A DNA stretch of 64,000 nt from Shewanella pneumatophori (GCF_023283895.1 NZ_JAKILB010000003.1:248001-312000); one strand, 5' to 3'; numbered from the stretch's first letter, positions 18,877 through 28,664 are shown. Notes: a model not told the origin generated them from the letters alone. Made by a program: numbers and translations.

Positions 18877-18895
18877 TAAGGGGGCTGCCCCCTTA
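18877..18895 (+). terminator. Hairpin after the YaaU-like gene
   Basis: TAAGGGGG / CCCCCTTA with a 3-base loop, 7 bp after the stop codon. It is a very stable GC stem, but no T run follows. Confidence 0.65.
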
Positions 18896-19052
18896 ATCTA
18901 ACTCCAATTATTTATTAATTTGCATCTAAAAAATCATATTTAAAACTTAAGGAGTTAATATTTGAATAAACCAGTTATATATCCATGAAATAAACTTAAA
19001 AACAAATATAAATAATTTACTTACCTATATAAAACACTGGGATAACACGATC

Positions 19053-20186
19053 ATGAACACAAATAGAAAGTTCTACCTTTCATTAATTGCAAGTGCACTC
19101 ACACTCAGCACTTTTAATACCCTTGCTGCGGAGCAGGAAGAAGATGGTATTAATATCCATGGAGGCGTACGTGTAAATTATGCTTATAAAGATTATAGCG
19201 AAAGCTCAAAAGATAAAGCTGGGGATTTTACCTTTGATATGGCGTCTTTGCGCTTTGATGCAAAACACGGAAATTGGGGATTAAAGTCTGACTACCGTTT
19301 TACAGCTGATACTAACTATATAAAATTTGGTTATGGGTACTACAACTTCAATCCAGACTGGCAGTTACAATTTGGTATAAACAAGGTGCCATTTGGCAAC
19401 CTAGGATATATTTCAAATAGTTATTGGTTTGGATTGCCTTACTATCTGGGTTTTGAGGATGATCATGATATCGGTATAAAAGCCGTTTACGAGCACAATG
19501 GTTGGCAAACTGATATGGCATTCTATAAAGGTGCTGAATATGGCCCTACAGAAAACAAACGTTATGCTGCAGATCTCTACAGCGGCACAATTAACGGAAC
19601 TGAATACCATAACGAAGAGACAAATCAAGTTAACTTGCGCCAAACCTATAAAATGGAACATCAAGGTGGTTCAACGACCTTTGGTGCTTCTATTGAAGCT
19701 GGACAAATTTACAACTCGAAAACTGGTAACAACGGCGATAGATATGCTTTCGCTGCGCATTTAGACAGTACTTTCAATGGTTGGAATCTACAGTTACAAG
19801 CGATGCAATATGAGTTCGATGCCGCCGATAGCGCTGATAGTAATAAAATAGGTGTATCTGTAGTCAGCTGGCAATTTGAAGTGGCATCTAAAGGTCAAGT
19901 GTATAGTGCAAACATAGCTAAAACACTTCCGACAGACTGGGGAAGTATAAAATTCTACAATGACTTTGGTTTAATGACTCCCGATGTAGATGACGATAGC
20001 TATGATAATAGTATGCAAAATGTCATTGGCGCAGCTATAAGTGCAGGTCCAACATACACTCAGATTGACTTCATTATGGGTAAGAATATGACTTTCTCTA
20101 CAGCTAACAACGACCACATAGGATTGCCTGAAGTTGGTGATGATTGGGATAAACGCTTCAACGTTAGCGTAGCCTACTATTTCTAG
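19053..20186 (+). CDS. Outer-membrane porin of the carnitine island
   Basis: A 377-residue beta-barrel protein. A signal peptide (residues 1 to about 25, ending NTLAA) precedes a mature part of alternating amphipathic strands ending in the aromatic residue of VAYYF, as expected for BAM substrates. It is homologous to the porin at 59526-60761: shared blocks are GGVRVNYAYKDY, GINKVPFGNLGY, YYLGFEDDHDIGI and the terminal VAYYF. Unlike that paralogue it lacks the N-terminal coiled coil. It follows the YaaU-like gene by 183 bp in the same direction and may admit betaines such as carnitine through the outer membrane; this role is inferred from location alone. Confidence 0.87.
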   Translation: MNTNRKFYLSLIASALTLSTFNTLAAEQEEDGINIHGGVRVNYAYKDYSESSKDKAGDFTFDMASLRFDAKHGNWGLKSDYRFTADTNYIKFGYGYYNFNPDWQLQFGINKVPFGNLGYISNSYWFGLPYYLGFEDDHDIGIKAVYEHNGWQTDMAFYKGAEYGPTENKRYAADLYSGTINGTEYHNEETNQVNLRQTYKMEHQGGSTTFGASIEAGQIYNSKTGNNGDRYAFAAHLDSTFNGWNLQLQAMQYEFDAADSADSNKIGVSVVSWQFEVASKGQVYSANIAKTLPTDWGSIKFYNDFGLMTPDVDDDSYDNSMQNVIGAAISAGPTYTQIDFIMGKNMTFSTANNDHIGLPEVGDDWDKRFNVSVAYYF

Positions 20187-20262
20187 TAACTCCTCGCACA
20201 ATTTGTGACGCTCACATTCCTACATGTCACTCGTAAAATGTTGATTTAGTCACCTAACCACA

Positions 20263-20287
20263 GCCTTCACTTAGTGAAGGCTTTTTT
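20263..20287 (+). terminator. Intrinsic terminator after the porin gene
   Basis: GCCTTCAC / GTGAAGGC with loop TTA, followed by TTTTTT. It marks the right end of the carnitine island. Confidence 0.88.
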
Positions 20288-20473
20288 ACGAGCATTACAA
20301 AGCGCTACCCAATATCTAGCCCATCAATTCAACCTCTACCCTATCAATACTGCAAAATGCTATTATTGGCATTAGCTAGACTTTATCTTTAACTCTGTAA
20401 AACCCATTGCGAGTTAACGATTTAATCAATATAGTTGCGCACTTTTTTAAGCCTCAGTTTAAGGTCGGTTACC

Positions 20474-21892
20474 ATGTCATTGCCAAAAGATGAACTCCCT
20501 ATCGATAACAGCCAACATCCAAGCGATTCAGAATATGAAGCGCCTGAGTTATCTATGGTTGAAGTGAGCCAATCCGTTGAGCAACTGACCAACGCAGAAG
20601 GTGAAGAGCAGGCAGAGCTTTTCGATGAAATGTTAGAAGAAGCAGAGCCAGGTACTGTGGCGCTGTTATTAGAGTCGTTACCGTTAGATGAGCGTTATGA
20701 GCGTTGGTCTCAAGTAGATAGCGATGAGCGCATTGCCGTACTAGATCTGATGCGCGCCGACCCGCGTAACGGCATTCTAGATGAGATGCCAGAGGCTGAG
20801 CTCGACTTATTGTTCTCGCAAATCTCACCTGAAGACTTGATTGAGTGGAGTGATACGCTATCTGATGCGATGACCGAACGTGCGCTATCGCAAATGGGCG
20901 AGCGCCAACGTCAGCACTATGATCGTTATGACCAATACTCTGAAAATGAAATTGGCCGTTACGCCGAACACCAATTTTTAGCACTAAACCTCACCTCAAC
21001 CGTGTCTCAAGCACAGCGTTTTTTCCGTCGAATCAAGCTCGACTGTAACGATCATGTGTTTTTGCTCGATGATGACGACAAATACATAGGTAGTGTTCGC
21101 CGTCACGATGTATTTCGTGCCGCCCCAGAAGCGACTTTAGAAAGTTTACTATGGGAAGACAGTCGCTCAATTTTGGCAGATGCCAGCCTAATTGAAGCAG
21201 CAGAAGCAATTGAGCACAGTAACGAATTAGAAATCGCCGTCGTTGATACCAGCGGTATTATGATTGGCCGTATGACACTGCGCACCGCAACGGCACTGGT
21301 GCGTGAACACTATGAAGCGCAGTTAATGGCAACCGCAGGTATGGATGAGGACGACGATCTGTTCGCGCCGATTACCGTAGGTGCTCGCCGCCGAGCAGTA
21401 TGGCTAGGAATTAATTTACTGACTGCCTTTTTAGCTTCAGCCACCATTGGTTTGTTTGAAAATGTATTAGAAAAGGTTGTCGCTCTAGCGGTATTAATGC
21501 CGATCGTAGCCTCAATGGGCGGCATTGCCGGTAGTCAGTCATTAACCCTGATGATCCGCGGTATGGCAATGGGGCAGATCTCTTCGGGTAACGTAATGTC
21601 GTTACTCAAAAACGAACTGGGTATTGGTATTTTAAATGGTGTGCTTTGGGCCACTGTCATCGGTCTTATTGCCGGGTACTGGTTTAACGATCCAATAATG
21701 GGCACTGTAATTGGCGCGGCTATTTTAATTAATATGGCGGTTGCGGCAATAGCCGGAGTGATGGTGCCGATGATCCTGCAAAAGATGAATCAAGACGCAG
21801 CGCTATCGGGCTCGGTTATTCTTACCACTGTTACTGATGTTGTCGGCTTCTTCTGCTTCTTGGGCCTAGCCTCAATTTTGTATTTATACTAA
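20474..21892 (+). CDS. mgtE: MgtE-type magnesium transporter
   Basis: A 472-residue inner-membrane Mg2+ channel/transporter. An acidic N-terminal tail leads to the MgtE_N superhelical domain (about 40-150), a pair of CBS domains (about 165-285, with HVFLLDDDDKYIGSVRRHDV and IAVVDTSGIMIGRM), a connecting helix and five C-terminal membrane helices with the family signature PIVASMGGIAGSQSLTL. I chose ATG 20474 because AAGG lies nine bases upstream and the upstream frame (from 20435) has no family match. Magnesium gating by the cytoplasmic domains is family knowledge. No M-box riboswitch was recognised in the 186-bp upstream gap. Confidence 0.94.
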   Translation: MSLPKDELPIDNSQHPSDSEYEAPELSMVEVSQSVEQLTNAEGEEQAELFDEMLEEAEPGTVALLLESLPLDERYERWSQVDSDERIAVLDLMRADPRNGILDEMPEAELDLLFSQISPEDLIEWSDTLSDAMTERALSQMGERQRQHYDRYDQYSENEIGRYAEHQFLALNLTSTVSQAQRFFRRIKLDCNDHVFLLDDDDKYIGSVRRHDVFRAAPEATLESLLWEDSRSILADASLIEAAEAIEHSNELEIAVVDTSGIMIGRMTLRTATALVREHYEAQLMATAGMDEDDDLFAPITVGARRRAVWLGINLLTAFLASATIGLFENVLEKVVALAVLMPIVASMGGIAGSQSLTLMIRGMAMGQISSGNVMSLLKNELGIGILNGVLWATVIGLIAGYWFNDPIMGTVIGAAILINMAVAAIAGVMVPMILQKMNQDAALSGSVILTTVTDVVGFFCFLGLASILYLY

Positions 21893-21924
21893 CAATTGGA
21901 TTTTCTGAGCACAGAAACTACAAA

Positions 21925-21948
21925 GCCTAGCTAACAGCTAGGCTTTTT
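21925..21948. terminator. Bidirectional terminator between mgtE and the immunity-like operon
   Basis: GCCTAGCT / AGCTAGGC with loop AAC, TTTTT on the plus side and AAA preceding, so it can serve mgtE and the minus-strand operon ending at 21956. Confidence 0.85.
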
Positions 21949-21955
21949 ATGCTCA

Positions 21956-23227
21956 CTATTCGTTCTTTTGTTGTTTCTCTTGCGGCACCAATCTCACCGG
22001 CACTCCCAATTTAACTAAATAATTGAGAATATATCGACCACTCCAAGCCCAACCACTTAATGAAATGAGATGATTATCCACTCCAATCAGCTTTATATCA
22101 CCATCAATGTATAAACCTGGTGGCCCAACATCGTCCTCTCCAGCCTGAACATCGGCGTGACTAATATAAGCGATTTCGGCGCATGATATCTTTCTCGAAT
22201 CATGACCATTTATGCCGGGGATTAATAACCAAAACTTCTCTTTGGTAACACAAACCGCCTTAAACGTGCCAAATCTTACTTCGCTACAAAAAGTAAAAAT
22301 ACACGCTAAGCAAGGCAATGCTAAAAAAACAAACATTATACACATCATAAAAACTACACCGAAGTCAGACATACCTTCAGTGCGAGTAACAATATCACCA
22401 AATTTATTGCGATAACGGCCTACAGGAAACATAAATTTAAATAGATCAGGCAGCCAACAAACGTAAACGTATAGGCCGACAAGCCCAAAGCAAAATGACT
22501 TAATACTATTACGCCACGATTTTTTAGTCAGCGTATACCCCGGCGTTATGGATAGATGCTGATTTAACTGTGCAATAACCGTTTTGGCATCATCACCTTC
22601 GAACGGATCTTCCTCAAGCGAGATAGTGCCAACAAACACAAGCTCTCGCAGTTTAGCTTCATCTTGCTCGGTTAAAACCTCCGCTGGCAGGGGTAATGTT
22701 TCAGCGGATCGGTTAACCAAATAAATATCAAACCTTTGTAGTAACAAGCAATTAGACTGCTTATTTTCGAGCAGTAAATACTGCTCGGCCAAAGGTAAAA
22801 CAAGCTCATCTAGGCGCTGCAACCGTTTGTAAACCAATACAGATAAGCAAACTTGATAAGCCACAATGACCAGCGTTAATGTGCTGATATTTGCCAAAGC
22901 ATAGATATTGCTAACAGCAACAATCAAGATGAAACAAGCAAATACCCATTTATCAAAGCCTGATATTTGCGCTGACTTTGATACCCGTAGCGCGCCATCT
23001 TTCAGGTAAATCTGTTGGCGTAACTTAGGTTTAAAAACAAAACTGACAATCACATAAAGCGTTGCGAAAACCGTTAGCACCAGTGAGATAGCCTGAGCAT
23101 CATAAAAACACGCACCAATTAGAAAACCTAAACCAATCACTAACGAGGCTTTTTGAAACATGCTTCGTGTAAAGGGGGTGAGGACTGTGTCTTGAATAAT
23201 GGCTCCTGTGTTCACAGCATCTCCCAC
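21956..23227 (-). CDS. Membrane protein of unknown function in the immunity-like operon
   Basis: I do not recognise this 423-residue protein. It has about four to six likely membrane helices in two groups: residues about 28-65 and 95-135 in the N-terminal half, and about 245-265 and 290-320 further on. A soluble segment with acidic patches lies between the groups (about 140-235), and the C-terminal 100 residues are soluble, with a Cys-rich stretch near LACIFTFCSEV. The start is a GTG two bases after the upstream stop, so translation is probably coupled. It is the third gene of a three-gene operon downstream of two immunity-protein-like genes. A membrane-acting immunity or envelope-stress role is possible but unsupported. 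Confidence 0.7.
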   Translation of the reverse strand: MGDAVNTGAIIQDTVLTPFTRSMFQKASLVIGLGFLIGACFYDAQAISLVLTVFATLYVIVSFVFKPKLRQQIYLKDGALRVSKSAQISGFDKWVFACFILIVAVSNIYALANISTLTLVIVAYQVCLSVLVYKRLQRLDELVLPLAEQYLLLENKQSNCLLLQRFDIYLVNRSAETLPLPAEVLTEQDEAKLRELVFVGTISLEEDPFEGDDAKTVIAQLNQHLSITPGYTLTKKSWRNSIKSFCFGLVGLYVYVCWLPDLFKFMFPVGRYRNKFGDIVTRTEGMSDFGVVFMMCIMFVFLALPCLACIFTFCSEVRFGTFKAVCVTKEKFWLLIPGINGHDSRKISCAEIAYISHADVQAGEDDVGPPGLYIDGDIKLIGVDNHLISLSGWAWSGRYILNYLVKLGVPVRLVPQEKQQKNE

Positions 23228-23229
23228 GC

Positions 23230-24213
23230 TTATCCGATTGGCGCTATGGCATCAATTAACTGACTCAAAAAGGCAGATTCATCTTGGATAAAGCTATTTT
23301 TCTTATGCTCTATTAGTGTCACTTGGGGCAATTTGGCGGTTAAAATTTGATTCATCAACTCTCGTTCTGACGGATATTGATAAAAGAGCTTGCCCGTTAC
23401 ATAAGCGTTATCTCGCTGCCACTCAGCGAACGATATTGAAAAGCCAGCCCCTGTTGGCACACTGATTTGTGCAAATAACTCAGGGTCAATATAGCGAGCG
23501 AAGTTATAGAGGCCGTGTAATTCGACTGCAAAACATTTCTCAAGTGCGCCATATACTCGGCTGCGGGCAAAACCAAGGCTAGCTTGCTGCAATGCTTCGC
23601 TCGCGCGGCTACTATCACCTTGCATCAAGGCCACTAGAAAATGTATAACCGCAGCATCCAACACTGGCAGCTTCTTTTTCAAAAACTTTTCAGCCAAAGC
23701 TAATACGTCTGTTTGTTTAGCTCGGTCCTGATAATACAGTGAAGTAATGAGGTTCAGCGCGGGGGCGTTGTAGTAGGGATACTTGCAAAATGGTAAATCT
23801 GCTGGTGCAAATGACTGAATAATTTCGAAATCATTACAAGCAAAGGCCGCCACTATATTGTGATAAAAACTGCTGTGGTCAGTACCACCAGCGGTTATTG
23901 CACTCGATAATAGTCTTTGCCTTGTGGACTGAAAAATAACGTCATTAAGCATCTGGCAATCTTGGGTGGTGAACGCCTGATAACATCCAAATAGCTCAAC
24001 CGGCTGAGTATCTCGCAGACATCTCGCTACCGCCTTTGACAAGTCATTTCGATTTGCAAATAACTTAACCGTGTCTTCTGGCTCAAGTTCAACGCAATAC
24101 AATTGCTGCAATTCATTCCATGAACGGGTGTAAGGATAAGTCTCAGAAAAACGTTGCAGGCGCTCTTCGGCGAGTTTGTTATAAAGAGTTAAATACTTTT
24201 GGGCGTTATCCAT
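23230..24213 (-). CDS. Helical protein, possibly Imm49-like
   Basis: A 327-residue soluble, mostly alpha-helical protein without signal peptide or membrane segment. The middle (FYHNIVAAFACNDFEIIQSF, then a region on small-molecule-sized helical repeats up to LVALMQGDSSRASEAL) has the look of Imm49-family immunity proteins, which are all-alpha and contain a similar A-x-A-x2-D-x-E pattern. The assignment is tentative and made by eye. It lies 22 bp downstream of an Imm11-like gene and 2 bp upstream of a membrane-protein gene, forming one operon. No toxin gene lies nearby. Otherwise it is a conserved hypothetical protein. Confidence 0.68.
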   Translation of the reverse strand: MDNAQKYLTLYNKLAEERLQRFSETYPYTRSWNELQQLYCVELEPEDTVKLFANRNDLSKAVARCLRDTQPVELFGCYQAFTTQDCQMLNDVIFQSTRQRLLSSAITAGGTDHSSFYHNIVAAFACNDFEIIQSFAPADLPFCKYPYYNAPALNLITSLYYQDRAKQTDVLALAEKFLKKKLPVLDAAVIHFLVALMQGDSSRASEALQQASLGFARSRVYGALEKCFAVELHGLYNFARYIDPELFAQISVPTGAGFSISFAEWQRDNAYVTGKLFYQYPSERELMNQILTAKLPQVTLIEHKKNSFIQDESAFLSQLIDAIAPIG

Positions 24214-24235
24214 AATAATCTCAATCCCTCACCCA

Positions 24236-24799
24236 CTATGTCGATGTAGCAGCGAAATCAGCAGGGACAAAATCGATGCCACTGACACCGGCTTGCTCTA
24301 GAGCAAATTTGACTCGCTCATTGACATAATAAACTAGTTTGTAATTCGATAGAGTGAAGCAGTCATGAGTGATTGTGGTACTCAAAAGCCGCAGTTTATC
24401 AAGCTTTTCACTCGAAACCTTAGCATAGCCACCAATCACCTCTTTAAAGCGTTTGGCATTAGATGCTACAGGATCAAGTAGATCATAATCCGCGATGCAA
24501 TTCATAAATGCAAAACAGTGGTCAACCGTGTCAGCGTGCACCTCAACAGGCACAAACTGTAAACCGCTAAACTGATTTTCTAAGAAGATTTGCTGCACTT
24601 TTTCGCTCGCTAAAAAGCCAATACCGAGTTTTAAAAAGTCAGACATTGCCCGGCCTTCATAAAAAGTATCTAAGCTGACAGCTGGCGGTGTAGCAAATGA
24701 TTTAGGCTCTGTGTGATAAAAGTTAAGCTGCTGAGGTTGCTGCTCAGTGAAGCTCGCTTCGTCAGGCTCAAAAACTGCGGACAACAAATAATAATTCAT
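24236..24799 (-). CDS. Imm11-like (DUF1629) protein
   Basis: A 187-residue soluble protein that starts MNYYLLSAVFEPDE, a form common in the Imm11/DUF1629 family. Family-like features are the central segment FLASEKVQQIFLENQFSGLQFVPVEV and the C-terminal NERVKFALEQAGVSGIDFVPA, each a helix followed by a G-x-x-F-x-P-V/A strand. Members in proteobacteria and myxobacteria are predicted immunity proteins against contact-dependent or secreted polymorphic toxins. The match is from pattern recognition, not a database search. It is the first gene of the operon 24799-21956. No Rhs, VgrG or two-partner toxin is present in the window, so it would be an orphan immunity gene. Confidence 0.72.
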   Translation of the reverse strand: MNYYLLSAVFEPDEASFTEQQPQQLNFYHTEPKSFATPPAVSLDTFYEGRAMSDFLKLGIGFLASEKVQQIFLENQFSGLQFVPVEVHADTVDHCFAFMNCIADYDLLDPVASNAKRFKEVIGGYAKVSSEKLDKLRLLSTTITHDCFTLSNYKLVYYVNERVKFALEQAGVSGIDFVPADFAATST

Positions 24800-24964
24800 A
24801 AGTAAACGTACTCAACAACTACTTTCAAATAAATGGTCTCTGATAATGCCATGTAAATCAATAGCATTTACTTATCAGAACTGCGCTAACTTGCTATCGA
24901 AAAGCAAGCTCTCCCAACCACTCAATTTCGCTATTAGCCTAGTAACTACTGCGATTTAGGTAGT

Positions 24965-25003
24965 AAAAAGCCCCTTCTTAACAAGTTTAATAAGGGGCTT
25001 TCT
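24965..25003 (-). terminator. Terminator of rsmJ
   Basis: AAAGCCCCTT / AAGGGGCTTT flank a 15-base loop. On the minus strand the second arm is followed by TTTTTAC, as expected for the rsmJ transcript. Confidence 0.8.
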
Positions 25004-25032
25004 TCAACAATATCGCTAGATTGATTGTCTTA

Positions 25033-25794
25033 CTAAGTTGTCATTGCTGCTTTCACGTAAACATCGAAACGATTTTTCTTAGTGGCAATCACCATGCTAG
25101 GTTTTGCACCATCTAAATCATCGGCATAATCGGGACGTTTAACCACTACGCGCTTTGTAGCGAGTGCCATAGCCGGTGCTAACAAACCATCGGCATCAAG
25201 ATCGGCGCCAACTAATGACTGAAAAACCCGCATCTCTTTTTTCACTAATGCTGACTTTTCGCGGTGCGGATACATAGGATCTAAATAAACCACGTCGACT
25301 TCGGTACTTGATGCTTTAGCCGCATCAGCTAGCGAATCAATACTTGAGCCATGAAACAAGCTCATACGCTCACGCATCCAATCGCCAATCTCAGCATCTT
25401 CATAGGCGCGACGTAAACCATCTTCTAGTAAGGCAGCCACTACTGGATGACGCTCAACCATCAATACCTTACAGCCTAAGCTTGCCAGTACAAAGGCATC
25501 ACGGCCAAGGCCTGCAGTGCCATCAACCACGGTAGGCGTTACACCTTGCTTAAGACCGACCGCTTTAGCGATTGATTGACCACGACCACCACCAAACTTA
25601 CGCCGATGCGCCACAGCACCTGTCACGAAATCCACCGAAATGCCCTTTAATTTAGGCTCATCACGCTTGATTAATGTCAGTACATCGTCTTCAAATATCA
25701 GTTCAAACGCGGCATCGGGATCGTAAACAAGTCCCCAGCGTTCACTGGCGGATTCAATTGTTGGGTAATGGCGATTAAAGAAAATGCTGGTCAC
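25033..25794 (-). CDS. rsmJ: RsmJ, 16S rRNA (guanine1516-N2)-methyltransferase
   Basis: A 253-residue SAM-dependent methyltransferase of the RsmJ/YhiQ family that methylates G1516 of 16S rRNA. Diagnostic blocks are [22 protein letters not shown], the SAM-binding [36 protein letters not shown] and the catalytic-site [21 protein letters not shown]. The start is a GTG (25794), which gives the usual family N-terminus, although no clear Shine-Dalgarno is seen. It is a single gene with its own terminator. Nothing unusual apart from the GTG. Confidence 0.95.
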   Translation of the reverse strand: MTSIFFNRHYPTIESASERWGLVYDPDAAFELIFEDDVLTLIKRDEPKLKGISVDFVTGAVAHRRKFGGGRGQSIAKAVGLKQGVTPTVVDGTAGLGRDAFVLASLGCKVLMVERHPVVAALLEDGLRRAYEDAEIGDWMRERMSLFHGSSIDSLADAAKASSTEVDVVYLDPMYPHREKSALVKKEMRVFQSLVGADLDADGLLAPAMALATKRVVVKRPDYADDLDGAKPSMVIATKKNRFDVYVKAAMTT

Positions 25795-26074
25795 AATTAG
25801 GCTCTAGTTAGAAATACTGACAAAGTGATGATACCACTACACATGCCGAAACCATATCTACCACTTTAGCCTCTAGTAATGATTTCAGGGCTATTTTGAA
25901 CAATTTTGCAGCTCAAAAACCCTCAAAACAGCTCAAATCAACTGAAAAGCACCTAAAAAACTTCAAGATAACTATAAATAGGTAGCTGTTCACATCCTAG
26001 CCGATCTGCTTAAGGCACACTTTTTCCGCCGTTGATAAATCAACTGGCTCTAAAAAGAAATAAGCAGGATAAAA

Positions 26075-28369
26075 ATGATGATGACTCCAAAAACTTTAAA
26101 TAAGAAGCTGTGTTATGCCACGCTACTTGCTGCATGCTCAATCGGTATGACAGCCTGTTCTGGTGATGACGGTAAAGACGGCGAAGATGGTCAGCCTGGC
26201 GGCAACACCACCACGCAAGCTGAAGTGCTAACACTAACCCTGACTAGCACTACAATTACCGATAACGTGTTGAGTATCGATTTCAGCGCCGAGAACGAAC
26301 TGGCGATTCCAGTGATAAAAATCGCCGCGATTAAAGTCAATGCCGCGCAGTTACTGCCACAAATTGAAGGCGAGCGCTCACAATGGCAAAAGCTAGCTGG
26401 TGAAACCTGCTCACCAACTAAAGGCTGCGAAGGCACTTTAGTTGATAACATGGATGGTAGTTACCGCTACACCATGAATGCACCGCTATCTATGGGCGAT
26501 GTAAGCCATAACAGTGACTTCACTCAGCGTGTTCTATTTAGCGTGTTAGCAACAGACAATATTCCAGCTACTGAAGTTATCTCTGACTTTAAAGTTGATG
26601 GTAGCGAAGTCACTGACAACCGCGGCATTATCGATGGTAGTTCATGCTTGAGCTGTCACGACGATATAGCCTCAATTAAACACGGCGGCGCTAACATTGA
26701 GAACTGTGCAAGCTGCCACACCAGCAACAACATGGACAACCCTGCTATGGTTTGGCCGGTATTGGCGCACACTGCCCATATTGGTATAACCCCACAAGCA
26801 CTAGGCAACTGCGCAAGTTGTCACGCTAAAGAAGTCAGTGACACTGAGCTACAAGCCACTAACTGGAACTTAGTACCGACTCGTGAAACCTGTTCTAGCT
26901 GTCACGACATGACCACCAATCCAGTTTACGATCACAGCACTCAGCCAGATAATGGCAACTGTTTAACTTGTCACTCACCTGAAAATACTTATGAAGTTCA
27001 TTTAAGTAAGTCAGAAAAAGCCGTAGCGGAAGATGAGCGTAACATCGTCAATATCAGCCTTGAAGAGGCCAAACTTGTTGAGCAAAATGGTGAACATTAC
27101 GCTGAAATTAGCTTTGCCCTGCTTGATCGCCAAGGCGAACGTATTAGCGTAGCGAACAACAACCCAGCCGACGCTGATTGGATTAAGAACCTACAGCTAT
27201 ATGTTAACTGGGGAACCTCTGTCGACTTCACCACCAGCCGTGGTTACAGTATTTTCGTTAAGAGTAATAAGAAAGACATTACTCAAGACGGCAGTGGCAA
27301 CACGCCAGCAGGTGAACGTGAACGTACACCGCTACACGGCTCACAAGACAATGTGTTTACTTACCTAATGGGTCCAATTGTTACTCAGGACGCTATCTCA
27401 GGCGACTTGATTGATGATGCAGGTTTTATCACTAACCGCTTTATTTACTGCTTCGATAGCGCGCAAAATCTAGTGAGCTGTGATCAAGCTGGCCACACTA
27501 AAAATGCTGAAGCAAACAAGCGTTGGTTCTTTGATAAAAATGGCCTAACTGATGCACCTGAAGCAAAGCGTCCGGTGATTGTGAGCAACAAAACTTGTGG
27601 TACTTGCCACGGTTACGATGAGTTTAACGATAACACTGAGCTAGCTTGTCGCAACTGCCATAGCCGCAAAACAGAGATCAACAAAGAGCTGGCCGATACC
27701 ACTTGTTTCTCAGGTCATGACCACGATGAATTAGATGAACATATTCGTCCGTTTGCAGAGCGCGCTATGATGCCAGGCGGCAAGCCAGGCTTCTTAAGTT
27801 CTACGGCTGACATCGTTGACCCATGTTTAGCGTGCCATAACCCGAACACGCCACCAACTCAGGCGATTCGCGAAATGCACACTAAACCAAGTGATTGGGA
27901 TTATGTTGAGCAATTAACCGTGAGCCACCCTGACCACAAAGTATGGATGCACTCACTGCACACTAACCAACGTGCCACTCAAGATCGCGAAAACGGTGTA
28001 CGTAACATTGAGTTCCCAGCAGACACAGCCAACTGTTACCGCTGTCACGAAGGCGACACCTTTGGCGTTGACCGTTTAACAGCTGTGGGTCGTCCACTAG
28101 CACTAGATTTGGACTACAACCCAGACTCACGTGCTCACCCAGCTACCGATATCACGGTTGATGCTTACACCTCACCCGTTTCAGCAACTTGTTACGCTTG
28201 TCATGCTAAGCAAGAAGACGCTAACGGTAAGATGGTGATCAATAAAGCCGTCCGTGCCCACATGGAGCAAAACGGCGGTCGATTCGGTGTTGCAGCCAAC
28301 GAGCTACAAGTTGAAGCGTGCGCTGTTTGTCACTCGTTAGACAACCTTAAACAGGTGCATAACCTTTAA
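26075..28369 (+). CDS. undA: Undecahaem outer-membrane lipoprotein cytochrome (OmcA/MtrC/UndA family)
   Basis: A 764-residue exported c-type cytochrome for extracellular electron transfer. The N-terminus has a lipoprotein signal with Cys28 in MTACSGDDG (LAAC at 18-21 is an alternative lipobox) and a Gly/Asp-rich linker. Eleven CxxCH motifs run from residue 191 to 753: five in the first cluster (CLSCH, CASCH, CASCH, CSSCH, CLTCH) and six in the second (CGTCH, CRNCH, CLACH, CYRCH, CYACH, CAVCH). The 5+6 pattern fits UndA rather than ten-haem MtrC or OmcA. The beta-barrel domain between the clusters ends in a CX9C pair. At residues 544-548 CFSGH looks like a twelfth motif that lost its second Cys. 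No mtrAB or feo genes are adjacent. UndA identity is inferred from haem count. Confidence 0.9.
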   Translation: MMMTPKTLNKKLCYATLLAACSIGMTACSGDDGKDGEDGQPGGNTTTQAEVLTLTLTSTTITDNVLSIDFSAENELAIPVIKIAAIKVNAAQLLPQIEGERSQWQKLAGETCSPTKGCEGTLVDNMDGSYRYTMNAPLSMGDVSHNSDFTQRVLFSVLATDNIPATEVISDFKVDGSEVTDNRGIIDGSSCLSCHDDIASIKHGGANIENCASCHTSNNMDNPAMVWPVLAHTAHIGITPQALGNCASCHAKEVSDTELQATNWNLVPTRETCSSCHDMTTNPVYDHSTQPDNGNCLTCHSPENTYEVHLSKSEKAVAEDERNIVNISLEEAKLVEQNGEHYAEISFALLDRQGERISVANNNPADADWIKNLQLYVNWGTSVDFTTSRGYSIFVKSNKKDITQDGSGNTPAGERERTPLHGSQDNVFTYLMGPIVTQDAISGDLIDDAGFITNRFIYCFDSAQNLVSCDQAGHTKNAEANKRWFFDKNGLTDAPEAKRPVIVSNKTCGTCHGYDEFNDNTELACRNCHSRKTEINKELADTTCFSGHDHDELDEHIRPFAERAMMPGGKPGFLSSTADIVDPCLACHNPNTPPTQAIREMHTKPSDWDYVEQLTVSHPDHKVWMHSLHTNQRATQDRENGVRNIEFPADTANCYRCHEGDTFGVDRLTAVGRPLALDLDYNPDSRAHPATDITVDAYTSPVSATCYACHAKQEDANGKMVINKAVRAHMEQNGGRFGVAANELQVEACAVCHSLDNLKQVHNL

Positions 28370-28411
28370 GGTTAAGCCAAAAAGTAATTGATGTCCCTGC
28401 AAGTACATCAA

Positions 28412-28438
28412 GCAGCCCGGCGTTTCACGCTGGGCTGC
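28412..28438 (+). terminator. Terminator after the multihaem cytochrome gene
   Basis: GCAGCCC-G-GCG / CGC-T-GGGCTGC with a 5-base loop, followed by AACTTTTAT. A stable stem with a weak T tract. Confidence 0.7.
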
Positions 28439-28664
28439 AACTTTTATAGTAATCACAAATATTCAGCTGCTCGCCCACAAAGTGACGGGCTTAAATTGAG
28501 AGTTTATATGCACAAATTGACTTTCTCAGGCCGCAATAATAGTTGAGCTAGGCAGCAAGCAAGCGAGAAATCAGGAAGTCGATCAAAGTTTACAGGCTTA
28601 GATTTCCACCGTAATAAACCTCAGAATATACTCAATTAGATATCTGTTTTATTAGAGAATACCC

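Noticed and set aside
20206..20220. CRP site after the porin gene (TGTGACGCTCACA)
   Set aside because: The two half-sites are separated by three bases, not six, and no gene start is suitably placed.
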